Positions 41,763 to 48,688 are shown, counted from the stretch's first letter. The stretch: 64,000 nt of DNA from Rhodoferax koreense (GCF_001955695.1 NZ_CP019236.1:2294001-2358000), one strand, 5' to 3'. Numbers and translations are program-made. Notes: generated from the letters alone by a model not told the origin.

Positions 41763-42146
41763 ATGAAATACTTCAAAAACCCCGCGAATGTCGTCTACGC
41801 ATTCGAAGCCGATGGATCGCAGGACGCCTTCATCGGGCGCGAGTTGAAAGCCATCTCAAAAGCCGAAGCCGATGCGTTGAGCCAGCCGGCCGCAGTTGCC
41901 CCGCAGCCTCGCCAATTCACAAGTCTTGAACTACTCGACCTGTTCACCGCTGGCGAGCAGCTTTCGGTTGCAACAGCGGCCATGACCAATCCGCAGGTCA
42001 AGCTCTGGTACGACCGATTACTGGCTGCGCAGTACGTGACGATTGCAGACCAGCGCACGCGAGATGGTTTGTCTGCCTTGGTGGCCATGGGCCTACTCAC
42101 TGCGGAGCGGAAGGCGTCGATTGTTGCAGCAATGGAGGCCACGTGA
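41763..42146 (+). CDS. Fibre-assembly-like protein, 127 aa
   Basis: ATG 41763 (MKYFKNPANVVYAFEADGSQ). The N-terminal MKYFK..NxVYAF pattern is common in tail-fibre assembly chaperone-like proteins; the C-terminal region LFTAGEQLSVATAAMTNPQV with DGLSALVAMGLLTAERKASI is a four-helix module often appended to such proteins. Confidence 0.68.
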   Translation: MKYFKNPANVVYAFEADGSQDAFIGRELKAISKAEADALSQPAAVAPQPRQFTSLELLDLFTAGEQLSVATAAMTNPQVKLWYDRLLAAQYVTIADQRTRDGLSALVAMGLLTAERKASIVAAMEAT

Positions 42147-42568
42147 GATTCCTCCTAACCCTCATCCTCTGCGCGCACCTCCTGACGCCCATCGCTGTAT
42201 GGGCTCAGTCCACCATGAAAAGCCCGCTCAGCTACAGCCTCTATGAGTACGGCGCCATGCTGGGCATTGCAATGCTCGGCGGCTTGGTGCGGTGGTATCT
42301 GGCCATCCGCAAGGGGGATGCGATGACCTACAGCCTTTCCGCCCTGATTGGTGAGCTGTGCGTGAGCGCATTCGTGGGGCTGATCACGTTCTGGATCTGT
42401 GAAGCCTTGACCATCCAGCCCTTGTACACCGGCGCGATTGTGGGCGTGTCGGGTCATCTTGGCGCGCGGATGCTGGTGATGGTGGAGCGCGCAGGTAAGC
42501 GCCTGGCTGAGAAGCGGCTCGGCATCAGCCTGGAAGAGACAGGTAACGCACCTTTGGGAGAACGCTGA
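42143..42568 (+). CDS. Holin (LydA/phage_holin_3 type)
   Basis: 141 residues with an N-terminal hydrophobic segment (MRFLLTLILCAHLLTPIAVW) and two further membrane helices (YGAMLGIAMLGGLVRWYLAI, ALIGELCVSAFVGLITFWIC), then a charged tail. Order holin-endolysin-Rz-Rz1 confirms its role in inner-membrane permeabilisation at lysis. The holin stop overlaps the start of the split endolysin gene. Confidence 0.85.
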   Translation: MRFLLTLILCAHLLTPIAVWAQSTMKSPLSYSLYEYGAMLGIAMLGGLVRWYLAIRKGDAMTYSLSALIGELCVSAFVGLITFWICEALTIQPLYTGAIVGVSGHLGARMLVMVERAGKRLAEKRLGISLEETGNAPLGER

Positions 42569-42663
42569 TGAATGCAAACCGACAAGCCTTCCTCGACATG
42601 CTCAGCGTGTCCGAGGGCACCAGCACCAGCCCAATGACGCAGAACAAAGGTTACGACGTATGA
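42568..42663 (+). pseudogene. R: Original 5' end of endolysin gene, cut off by HNH cassette
   Basis: The frame gives MNANRQAFLDMLSVSEGTST then SPMTQNKGYDV and stops at TGA 42661. This is the native start of a lambda R-type endolysin, with holin-overlapping ATG. The same segment reappears at 43205 in altered codons and continues into the full enzyme. The cut lies after the GACGTA codons. Confidence 0.9.
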
Positions 42664-42696
42664 AGTATAATTGCCAATTTACTTATGGAGTTGGCA

Positions 42697-43245
42697 ATGG
42701 TATTTCACAAGCATCCTATTTACAGAGCATGGATTGCAATGCGCCAGCGCTGCGAAAACCCAAACAATACCGCGTACAAATTCTATGGCGGCAAGGGAGT
42801 AAAAGTTTGTCCGCAATGGGGAACATTCGCGAAATTCCTAGCCGATGTTGGGGAGCCGCCTGCGCCTGGATTCACGCTGGACAGAATCAATCCATCCGGG
42901 GACTATGAACCAGGAAATGTTCGGTGGGCCTCACGATTTACTCAGGCAACAAACACGAAGATAAGGGAAGACAACTCATCTGGACTGAAGGGCGTCTCGT
43001 GGTTCCATAGGACCAACCGCTGGTTTGTTTTTATAAACCATGAAAAAAAGCGTGTTGCATTGGGATATTACGAAGATTTCTTCGAAGCCTGCTGCGTTAG
43101 GAAAAGCGCGGAGCATTTTATATGGTCTGGTCCAAGTCCTCATCTGTATATCGCATCTCTTAAGGATCGGCTAAAGGCCATTCCGAATAAAGGATTGTTT
43201 AAAAATGGGCACTCAATTAAGCGTAAATCGAAAAGCGTTCCTTGA
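42697..43245 (+). CDS. Homing-type HNH endonuclease with AP2 domain
   Basis: ATG 42697 is chosen because GGAG stands six bases before it. 182 residues. HKHPIYRAWIAMRQRCENPN, YKFYGGKGVKVCPQWGTFAK, FTLDRINPSGDYEPGNVRWA (HNH-like catalytic region, with Asp in place of the usual first His) and an AP2-like DNA-binding module SGLKGVSWFHRTNRWFVFIN. The family is phage freestanding homing endonucleases. The region is visibly richer in A+T than its surroundings. A perfect TATAAT lies at 42666-42671, just inside the cassette. Its last 41 bases overlap the restored endolysin start. Confidence 0.88.
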   Translation: MVFHKHPIYRAWIAMRQRCENPNNTAYKFYGGKGVKVCPQWGTFAKFLADVGEPPAPGFTLDRINPSGDYEPGNVRWASRFTQATNTKIREDNSSGLKGVSWFHRTNRWFVFINHEKKRVALGYYEDFFEACCVRKSAEHFIWSGPSPHLYIASLKDRLKAIPNKGLFKNGHSIKRKSKSVP

Positions 43246-43696
43246 TATGCTATCGATATCAGAGGGAACATCAACTCACCCAATGAGCCGGAATAATGGT
43301 TTTGACGTGATCGTGACCGGGCTTGATGGTCCTGAAATCTTCGATGACTACAGCGACCACCCGTTTGCCAACGGTCGCAAGCCAAAGCAGATCAACAGCA
43401 AGGGCCTGTACTCGACCGCTTCCGGCCGCTATCAGTTCATGCTGAAGGACTGGGCGCACTACAAGAAGCAGTTGAACCTGGCCGATTTCGGGCCGGTGTC
43501 TCAGGATCTGTGGGCCATTCAGTTGATCCGCGAGCGTGGTGCCCTGCCGCTGATCGATGCTGGCTCGTTCGATCAAGCCGTGGCGGCCGTGCGCAACCTG
43601 TGGGCATCTCTGCCAGGGGCCGGGTATGGCCAGCCCGAGAGGTCCATGCAAGCGCTACGTGCGGCGTATCTGATGGCCGGGGGCGAAGTGCTGTGA
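43205..43696 (+). CDS. R: Endolysin (lambda R-type transglycosylase), restored by cassette
   Basis: 163 residues. Residues 8-35 repeat the native start in recoded DNA; then GLDGPEIFDDYSDHPFANGR, STASGRYQFMLKDWAHYKKQ and LWASLPGAGYGQPERSMQAL match lambda R. Catalytic Glu is ~20 (SISEGT). AAGGA lies 10 bases before the ATG inside the HNH gene. The new start region has codon choice like the HNH gene, while the rest is phage-like. Cleaves cell-wall glycan strands. Confidence 0.92.
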   Translation: MGTQLSVNRKAFLDMLSISEGTSTHPMSRNNGFDVIVTGLDGPEIFDDYSDHPFANGRKPKQINSKGLYSTASGRYQFMLKDWAHYKKQLNLADFGPVSQDLWAIQLIRERGALPLIDAGSFDQAVAAVRNLWASLPGAGYGQPERSMQALRAAYLMAGGEVL

Positions 43697-44163
43697 TCGC
43701 CTGGCTGTCGCCCAAGACCTGGATTGCCCTAGGTCTGGCTGCGTTCCTCATCTTCACCCACGCCTTCATCTATCGCGCCGGCAAAGCATCTGTCCGCGCC
43801 GATTGGGACAGATCCACCATCGCCCAGCAGCAAGCCGCGGCTTCGGCCGAATCCGAAAACCGCCGTCTTGAAACCCTTCGTCAATCCCGAGTAATAGAGG
43901 CACAAAATGCAGCTACAAAACGCACGCAAGCCTTTCAGGCTGCTTATCTTGCTGTTGACGCTGAGCGCCGCAGGTTGCTCGACCTTGCCAGCGCCCCCAC
44001 TGCCTCAAACGTGCCCGGCCAACCCGAAGCCGCCGGAGATCGGGCTACAGCTTCCATCCGTTCCGTACTCGGAGCGTGTACGGCTGAAGTTCAAGAGCTG
44101 GGCCGAGCAGCTGACCAGCACGCCAGCGATGTAAAGATGCTGCTTGAGGCTTGGCCAAGATGA
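43693..44163 (+). CDS. Rz: Rz inner-membrane spanin
   Basis: 156 residues from GTG 43693 overlapping the endolysin stop. N-terminal signal anchor WIALGLAAFLIFTHAFIY then a long coiled coil (QQQAAASAESENRRLETLRQ). Works with Rz1 to fuse inner and outer membranes at lysis. Confidence 0.88.
   Translation: MIAWLSPKTWIALGLAAFLIFTHAFIYRAGKASVRADWDRSTIAQQQAAASAESENRRLETLRQSRVIEAQNAATKRTQAFQAAYLAVDAERRRLLDLASAPTASNVPGQPEAAGDRATASIRSVLGACTAEVQELGRAADQHASDVKMLLEAWPR
43907..44134 (+). CDS. Rz1: Rz1 outer-membrane lipoprotein spanin (nested in Rz)
   Basis: 75 residues wholly inside Rz in another frame. Lipobox LSAAGC with Cys24, then a proline-rich mature part (STLPAPPLPQTCPANPKPPE). Complete nesting is the classic lambda Rz/Rz1 layout. 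Confidence 0.9.
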   Translation: MQLQNARKPFRLLILLLTLSAAGCSTLPAPPLPQTCPANPKPPEIGLQLPSVPYSERVRLKFKSWAEQLTSTPAM

Positions 44164-44540
44164 GCGACATCACCTACCGCATCGTGCACCGCCGCGACAC
44201 CGTGCTGGTGTTTGAGCGCGGCCCGGACAAGCGCCCCACGTCATCGCTGCAGGTCGCGCGCATGGGCGACAACGGCATGATCGACAGCCTGATGGGCGCA
44301 GGCTTCTACAAGCTGATGGAGACAGTTGGGCTCAAGCCCTTCCACGAAATGGGCGTGTCCCACGTCTACGCGGCAATGACAGACATCCACCTCGACATGC
44401 TGCGTGAGCGAATGCCGCTCGTTAAGGCAACTTGGTTGCGCCCAACAGTGGTTGACGGCATACCCATGAATTGGGTGGAGATAACGGCCTCGGGCGAGGA
44501 AGGCGCGCATTTCACAGAGTCGAACTTTGCCGTCCTCTAG
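44160..44540 (+). CDS. Hypothetical protein after lysis genes, 126 aa
   Basis: ATG 44160 (MSDITYRIVHRRDTVLVFER) overlaps the Rz stop. GFYKLMETVGLKPFHEMGVS and AAMTDIHLDMLRERMPLVKA show a mixed alpha/beta fold without a family I recognise. The last gene of the late operon; it ends 2 bases before the promoter of the first structured RNA element. Confidence 0.65.
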   Translation: MSDITYRIVHRRDTVLVFERGPDKRPTSSLQVARMGDNGMIDSLMGAGFYKLMETVGLKPFHEMGVSHVYAAMTDIHLDMLRERMPLVKATWLRPTVVDGIPMNWVEITASGEEGAHFTESNFAVL

Positions 44541-44542
44541 GC

Positions 44543-44571
44543 TCGACTTATCGGGGACGAAGATTTAGAAT
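44543..44571 (+). promoter_or_regulatory. Promoter of structured RNA element A
   Basis: TCGACT (44543-44548), 17 bases, TAGAAT (44566-44571, five of six consensus). A transcript would start near 44578 and lead straight into the paired region. Confidence 0.6.
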
Positions 44572-44577
44572 CTAGGC

Positions 44578-44748
44578 CTCGGCCAGCTGGTCTGACACCT
44601 CGGAAAGACGAGGGCTATCAAGTTAGGCTTTAGTTCAGAACTGGAGAACACCGCGAGCCGTAAGGCAGTGCGGAGGGGCCGTTGCATTTGCCGTGCTCGG
44701 AGGCCTAACTTGATGGTGAATGCGCAATTGCTGATGCGCGAGCGATAG
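44578..44748 (+). ncRNA. Structured RNA element A with 11-codon ORF
   Basis: Layout from 5': hairpin P1 CCTCG/CGAGG (44598-44613); long stem P2 ATCAAGTTAGGC (44617-44628) with GCCTAACTTGAT (44703-44714); inside P2 a GUAA-capped hairpin GCC/GGC closed by CCGC/GCGG; then P3 GCGCA/TGCGC (44722-44739). GGAGG (44699-44703) precedes an ATG at 44713 encoding MVNAQLLMRER and a stop. Element B on the other strand has the same order with different stem sequences. Confidence 0.6.
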
Positions 44749-44846
44749 AACCGCTATCTCTATCCGTGTAGCGGGAGTTTGTGATGGGCGCCGGGGCAAT
44801 CCTTAGAGGCGACGCACACAAGCAGGAAATTCAGCACCTGCCACCA

Positions 44847-45053
44847 TCACCCCAATCCAAGGCAGATAGCCCCATCTTCACCGGCAGTGGGTGGGATTGG
44901 CGCCATTGGCGCACGGAGGATGGGTTGATGCTGGCCGGTGCTGATCTCCGGCTTACTACACCCTGCGATCTCTCGCGCTTCGTCTCGCATCCGGGCCTGG
45001 TGCATGAACCCGTCACTTGCTCTAGGCGCATCAGCCTGCGCATTCACCATCAT
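44847..45053 (-). CDS. Possible small protein started within RNA element B, 68 aa
   Basis: ATG ATG at 45053/45050 lies seven bases after GGGG. The product MMVNAQADAPRASDGFMHQA shares its first residues MVNAQ with the 11-codon ORF of element A. The rest has no recognisable domain. An opposing plus-strand frame overlaps it, so coding is uncertain. Confidence 0.35.
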   Translation of the reverse strand: MMVNAQADAPRASDGFMHQARMRDEAREIAGCSKPEISTGQHQPILRAPMAPIPPTAGEDGAICLGLG

Positions 45054-45182
45054 TGAAGCGCCCCGGTCGTGAGCCGGGCGAGGTATCCGTTTCGGGTAGA
45101 GCTCGTTGCACATCCTACGCGGTCCGCTTGTACTTCGCTCGCCGCGCCGACGCTTCAATGATGGCCCTGCCCTCGCAGGGTC
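45026..45182 (-). ncRNA. Structured RNA element B (paralogue of A, inverted)
   Basis: On the minus strand: P1 CCCTGC-GAGG-GCAGGG (45165-45180); P2 CCATCATTGAAGCG (45151-45164) with CGCTTCAATGATGG (45047-45060), perfect over 14 bp; inner hairpins CGCGG/CCGCG and CCCGG/CCGGG; then P3 GCGCA/TGCGC (45026-45041). P2 leads into TGATGGTGAATGCGCA exactly as in element A, while stem bases differ in a compensatory way. Confidence 0.6.
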
Positions 45183-45188
45183 CATGAA

Positions 45189-45217
45189 ATCCTATCCCCC
45201 TGCCTCGATGCGGGCAA
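45189..45217 (-). promoter_or_regulatory. Possible promoter of RNA element B
   Basis: On the minus strand TTGCCC (45212-45217), 17 bases, TAGGAT (45189-45194), inside the 3' end of the small gene before it. Each box has four of six consensus bases. The start would be ~45182, directly at P1. Confidence 0.4.
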
Positions 45218-45419
45218 AGACGGCATCCAGTTCGGCCGGCGTGGTAGCGACGAAATATCGCTGCTCTACCAATTCCGCGAATTTGGTTAACTCCGCCAGC
45301 ATGTTTCCCGTCGCCCTGGACTGCACCACGTCGTAGGCGCCCTCAATGCCGGCATAGTCGATCTTGCCCGTCAGGAAGCCGGCCTTACGTGCAGTCTCAA
45401 TGATCTCGTCTTTCGTCAT
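45192..45419 (-). CDS. Hypothetical protein, 75 aa (right-end operon)
   Basis: MTKDEIIETARKAGFLTGKI, then TKFAELVEQRYFVATTPAEL. It resembles small helical proteins common near lysis regions and early regions of Burkholderiales phages. It is the last gene of the seven-gene minus operon. Function unknown. Confidence 0.66.
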   Translation of the reverse strand: MTKDEIIETARKAGFLTGKIDYAGIEGAYDVVQSRATGNMLAELTKFAELVEQRYFVATTPAELDAVFARIEAGG

Positions 45420-45449
45420 GTCGGCTCTTCCAGGTAGGTGGGTGGGAAG

Positions 45450-45644
45450 TTAGAGCGTCTGGCTCTCAATGTCGAAAGGCGTGCCGTCCACGTCATCGCA
45501 TATCCAGACCTCTTCGTCGTTCAGCGACGGCTCCCAGGATGCCGTGGCCCGGCCCGCCGCGATTTTGATGGCGGCCTCAAGGGTGTCGGCCTCCACGACC
45601 GTGCGGGCGCTGATGGTCACTTTTGCCTCAAGGTGGAATTTCAT
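45450..45644 (-). CDS. Hypothetical protein, 64 aa
   Basis: ATG 45644 (MKFHLEAKVTISARTVVEAD). The pattern of beta strand then TLEAAIKIAAGRATASWEPS is typical of small phage proteins of the DpnD/PcfM-like type. Function unknown. Confidence 0.64.
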   Translation of the reverse strand: MKFHLEAKVTISARTVVEADTLEAAIKIAAGRATASWEPSLNDEEVWICDDVDGTPFDIESQTL

Positions 45645-45661
45645 TTTGTTTCTCGATCTGC

Positions 45662-46201
45662 TCAGACAGTGGGTGGGATTGCGGCCATGCGGCCACGAAT
45701 GGCATCGATGCGGCGCAGCAATTTTCGGACGCCTTGCTGGTTGCGCTTGACGTGATCGGCCTGATGGCCTCGGAGCCAGCTGCATTTGTCCACGTCGCCG
45801 ATAAATGCGCTTTCAAGCGTGGCCACCAGATAAAAGGCTGTGTAGGGGGCGTGCGTTCCGCGCAGGTTGATCCGATGTCGCTCGAAGTGCTCAAGCTCGG
45901 ACGAAACGCCGTGTTCGGTGAGCCCAACGTGAAGCGGCTCACCGCAGCCCGAACATACGCCCGACGTATCCGACTCCGAACCCCAGCCGCCGTCCACGAG
46001 GTATTCACCGTCCGGGTTTTCCGCATTCAAACGGTCCACCTCCTTTTGACAGCACGCGCGGCAGTAATCCTCGCCTTGCTCGGGGTCAGCGTTCCGAGCG
46101 GCAATCCAGTGCGCATGATCTGCCTTCTTTTCGGCGGGCAACGCAATGGGGCGCAGGAACTCCAGGCAGCGCTGCATCTTGGTGTCGATATCAGTTGTCA
46201 T
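45662..46201 (-). CDS. Cys-rich hypothetical protein, 179 aa
   Basis: ATG 46201 (MTTDIDTKMQRCLEFLRPIA). Two Cys clusters, DYCRACCQKEVDRL and SGVCSGCGEPLHVGLTEHG, probably bind zinc. The C-terminus LRGHQADHVKRNQQGVRKLL is basic. No family assigned. Confidence 0.64.
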   Translation of the reverse strand: MTTDIDTKMQRCLEFLRPIALPAEKKADHAHWIAARNADPEQGEDYCRACCQKEVDRLNAENPDGEYLVDGGWGSESDTSGVCSGCGEPLHVGLTEHGVSSELEHFERHRINLRGTHAPYTAFYLVATLESAFIGDVDKCSWLRGHQADHVKRNQQGVRKLLRRIDAIRGRMAAIPPTV

Positions 46202-46226
46202 GGGCTTCTCGGGCAGTGGGTGGGAA

Positions 46227-46451
46227 TCACTCGAAACGGAGCCCGTCTTCGATGGCCTTGGCGAACTGCTCGAAGGCACGCATCCGGCCGTATTCGACCG
46301 CCCGGCGCACGTCCTCATCGGACATCCGGTTCTTTGGCTTGAGCTGTGACGTCCCATTGCCCATGTCGAATTGTTGGTCTGCTGCGATGCGGTCTGCTCG
46401 CGCATACAGGGCTTTCAACGCGGCGGCCTTGGAAAATCTTTGGTTGTTCAT
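46227..46451 (-). CDS. Hypothetical protein, 74 aa
   Basis: MNNQRFSKAAALKALYARAD, then SDEDVRRAVEYGRMRAFEQF: two or three helices. Its start overlaps the stop of the gene before it. Function unknown. Confidence 0.64.
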   Translation of the reverse strand: MNNQRFSKAAALKALYARADRIAADQQFDMGNGTSQLKPKNRMSDEDVRRAVEYGRMRAFEQFAKAIEDGLRFE

Positions 46452-46669
46452 TTTGATGTACCCGGCAAGGGGGTTGCATTCTTCACGCGGTCGGCAAGAC
46501 TGCGCAACCGGTCGATCTCGCGGGACAGCGCCATTTCGACGCTGCCGAAGTGCTTCGGATCATTGCGGTACGCATCGGCGAAGCCCGCAATCTCATTGGA
46601 CCGGCGAGTCAGGATGTTGGCCACCTCAAAGCGGTCGGACTCGCTCAGGCTGTTTTCGTCATTGTTCAT
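46448..46669 (-). CDS. Hypothetical protein, 73 aa
   Basis: ATG 46669 (MNNDENSLSESDRFEVANIL) overlaps the stop of the DUF551 gene. Helical, with ALSREIDRLRSLADRVKNAT. Function unknown. Confidence 0.62.
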   Translation of the reverse strand: MNNDENSLSESDRFEVANILTRRSNEIAGFADAYRNDPKHFGSVEMALSREIDRLRSLADRVKNATPLPGTSK

Positions 46670-46998
46670 GTGGATGTGCGTCGGGCAGGGATGGGGTCGG
46701 CCTGTGTGGTGGTGGGAATTGGCGGCAGTGGCATCCAATGAGTTGGCGCATCGAGACCGTGGGTTCCACCGGTTACCGCACTGGCGAACTTGTCCCAAGC
46801 GCTGGCGTACCACGCCTCAACAATCATCCGGTTGCAGTACACCAGCATCGAGCGGCCATCCTTCGGCGCCGTCTCGATCGGTTGCCAAGCCTGGGAGAGA
46901 CGCTCTTCACGCATCTCGCGCACGCAATCAGGACATCCCCATGCTCCCTGCTTCGCAGGCCCGTGCGTCGGGCATTTCTGCCACCAAGGCGCGCTCAT
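46666..46998 (-). CDS. DUF551-domain protein with zinc-finger N-terminus, 110 aa
   Basis: N-terminal CPTHGPAKQGAWGCPDC suggests a zinc site. The DUF551 domain follows: WQPIETAPKDGRSMLVYCNR and THGLDAPTHWMPLPPIP. DUF551 occurs widely in phage accessory genes, function unknown. The second DUF551-like protein of this prophage is at 24206. Confidence 0.78.
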   Translation of the reverse strand: MSAPWWQKCPTHGPAKQGAWGCPDCVREMREERLSQAWQPIETAPKDGRSMLVYCNRMIVEAWYASAWDKFASAVTGGTHGLDAPTHWMPLPPIPTTTQADPIPARRTST

Positions 46999-47223
46999 TT
47001 AAGCCGCCAGTTCAAACATCGGCACTTCGCGGAAGCCGGGGAACATCGCGTGGTGCTCGGTCATCAGGCCCAGCTTGACAGCGCGGCGGGCGGTGAACTT
47101 TTGCGATTCCGTCATCGCCAGGCCGTTGAGGCGACCGTTGTTGGCGGCAGTTGCGGAGAGGATCACGGCGGCGATCTTGTTGCCGTACTTGGATTCCACT
47201 GCTGCGATGTTGACTGAGATCAT
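46999..47223 (-). CDS. Hypothetical protein, 74 aa (first of right-end operon)
   Basis: MISVNIAAVESKYGNKIAAV, then AMTESQKFTARRAVKLGLMT. First gene downstream of the divergent AT-rich control region. Its composition suggests a compact DNA- or RNA-binding fold, but no family is recognised. Confidence 0.66.
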   Translation of the reverse strand: MISVNIAAVESKYGNKIAAVILSATAANNGRLNGLAMTESQKFTARRAVKLGLMTEHHAMFPGFREVPMFELAA

Positions 47224-47258
47224 TTTGTTCTTCCCGGTGCGTTGTCGATGTATTTATT

Positions 47259-47323
47259 GTGCCACCATAAATAGAGATTGCAAGCTATTTTTGATGCCAC
47301 AACAAATATATTTTCAGTGGCAC
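47259..47323. promoter_or_regulatory. Operator array of the RHH regulator
   Basis: Three 15-bp sites with consensus RTGCCACNNNAAATA: 47259-47273 (plus), 47294-47308 (plus) and 47309-47323 (minus). The last two abut head-to-head, giving a 30-bp inverted repeat 12 bases before the RHH gene. The region is AT-rich and divergent, covering promoters for both directions. Confidence 0.7.
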
Positions 47324-47335
47324 TACAATTGCCGC

Positions 47336-47512
47336 ATGACCGATGAAGAAAAACGCGCCCGTGGGCGCCCCCCGCTCGAAGAACCGTTGGAGCGGCGCGC
47401 CATGTTCCTGCCGAAAAGTGTGTGGGCGAAGATCGATTCGCTCGGCAAGAAAGAAGGGCTGAAGTGGGCACGCGAAGTGCTGGCCAAGGCCAAGCTGCCG
47501 AAGACCCCCTAG
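47336..47512 (+). CDS. Ribbon-helix-helix regulator, 58 aa
   Basis: MTDEEKRARGRPPLEEPLER, then RAMFLPKSVWAKIDSLGKKE and LKWAREVLAKAKL: the beta strand plus two helices of an RHH (Arc/CopG) repressor. ATG 47336 is chosen because longer starts lie inside the opposite operon. It is probably autoregulatory through the adjacent inverted repeat, and also controls the divergent seven-gene operon. The next 179 bases (47513-47691) have no gene but contain the inverted repeat TTCCAGC/GCTGGAA at ~47610-47632. Confidence 0.75.
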   Translation: MTDEEKRARGRPPLEEPLERRAMFLPKSVWAKIDSLGKKEGLKWAREVLAKAKLPKTP

Positions 47513-47691
47513 CCGCAGCTTCCGGCAAAGGGGATGCGATCCAGTTCAAAACTACCGCGTAAGTAGTTGATTTCAAATGACCGGTAACGCGCTCGTTTGG
47601 TTGTATTTCCAGCGGTGGAATTGCTGGAAAACCAATGTCAATCAATGACTTGGGCGTGAATCGAGGTGTCTGCGAATGATCCAGCAGACGG

Positions 47692-48633
47692 CTATAGCCT
47701 GGCGGCGATCTGTTCTGCGGTTTCACGGTAATACGATTCCATCAGTATTTTCAAGTTCTTGTGCCTGCTGATTCTGGCCAGCGTCATCACATCCATTCGA
47801 CGGGACAACATCGTCAGCGCGGTGGCGCGGCTGTCGTGGAACGTCAAGCCATCGATCAGCAACTGGTCGGTCAAGTCTGAGAACAGTGCGCTGGCGATGT
47901 CTGGCCGCACGGTGAACGGCTGGTACTTTGCAAACAAGGCCGCGCCTTTCCGCGCGAGGGGTACTTTGATGGGCGGTGATGCTTTTCCGCTGTTCTTGTC
48001 GCGCTCCAGAATTGCCACCTTCCCGACCACCCGCGCCGCAAGGATCTCGTTCAAACGCATGCCGGTGTGCAGGGCGATATGGAACGCGCGAATGGTTTGC
48101 AGCGTGTTTCCATCGCGCTGGGCGCGAAGAACGCGCTTGATCAGTCTCCACGTCCAGACTTGATGCCGCGGCGGTAGGTGCTCGGGCATTCTCACCCCCT
48201 TGCATGGGTTTGAAGTCAGAACCTTCCATTCCTCCACTGCCACACGAAATAGGCATCGCATTACCGTGAACTGCCGGATGACCGTTGACCCGCTTACGTC
48301 TTTCAGGCGCGTGTCCCGCCACTCACCCAGCATCTGGCTTGTGATAGAGGCGAGGGGCGTCTCTGCACCAAAATAGACCGCCATCTCATCCAGGCGACGG
48401 CGCTCCCAGTCTGCGGCGCTTGCTGCTTTCTCTTGCACCACCGTGGCAAGATATTTGGTTGATGCCTGCTCCCAGGTCATGCCGCCTGAGCCCTTCAACG
48501 AATCCAGAGATGCCTCTGTATCCATGGCCCACTTCTGCGCCTCGCGCTTGGTGTCAAAGACTTTGCTGGATCGACTTCCGTGCTTTTGCACCTCGGCGCG
48601 CCAGCCGGTTGAGAGTTTTCGTATGTAGGCCAT
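47692..48633 (-). CDS. int: Tyrosine integrase
   Basis: 313 residues from ATG 48633 (MAYIRKLSTGWRAEVQKHGS); the open frame continues upstream into comEC but that part is not phage protein. Arm-type N-terminal domain, core-binding domain (~50-150), catalytic domain with R193 (TGMRLNE), H266/R269 (FHDSRAT), H291 (SRHKN) and Tyr ~301 (SYYRE). Site-specific recombination at attB within comEC. It lies 122 bases from attR and points toward the phage interior. Confidence 0.94.
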   Translation of the reverse strand: MAYIRKLSTGWRAEVQKHGSRSSKVFDTKREAQKWAMDTEASLDSLKGSGGMTWEQASTKYLATVVQEKAASAADWERRRLDEMAVYFGAETPLASITSQMLGEWRDTRLKDVSGSTVIRQFTVMRCLFRVAVEEWKVLTSNPCKGVRMPEHLPPRHQVWTWRLIKRVLRAQRDGNTLQTIRAFHIALHTGMRLNEILAARVVGKVAILERDKNSGKASPPIKVPLARKGAALFAKYQPFTVRPDIASALFSDLTDQLLIDGLTFHDSRATALTMLSRRMDVMTLARISRHKNLKILMESYYRETAEQIAARL

Positions 48634-48642
48634 GGGTTGTTG

Positions 48643-48688
48643 TGCGGGATCGCATGCGGGATTGATGCGGGGAACTATCTTATCCCGC
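48643..48688. promoter_or_regulatory. Repeats between int and attR (possible arm sites)
   Basis: TGCGGGAT at 48643 and 48655, TGCGGGGA at 48666, and the inverted ATCCCGC at 48682. Direct sites lie 12 and 11 bases apart, about one helical turn. They are candidates for integrase arm-type binding or int autoregulation. Confidence 0.5.

Noticed and set aside
41312..42146. Diversity-generating retroelement, as in BPP-1-like phages
   Set aside because: No reverse transcriptase gene, no template/variable repeat pair and no C-type-lectin-like receptor-binding protein is visible in the fibre region.
44781..45056. Plus-strand frame of 91 codons between the two RNA elements
   Set aside because: It has a fair ribosome site but runs through element B, ends in its repeat and lacks any fold-like pattern. 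Coding here is doubtful on either strand.
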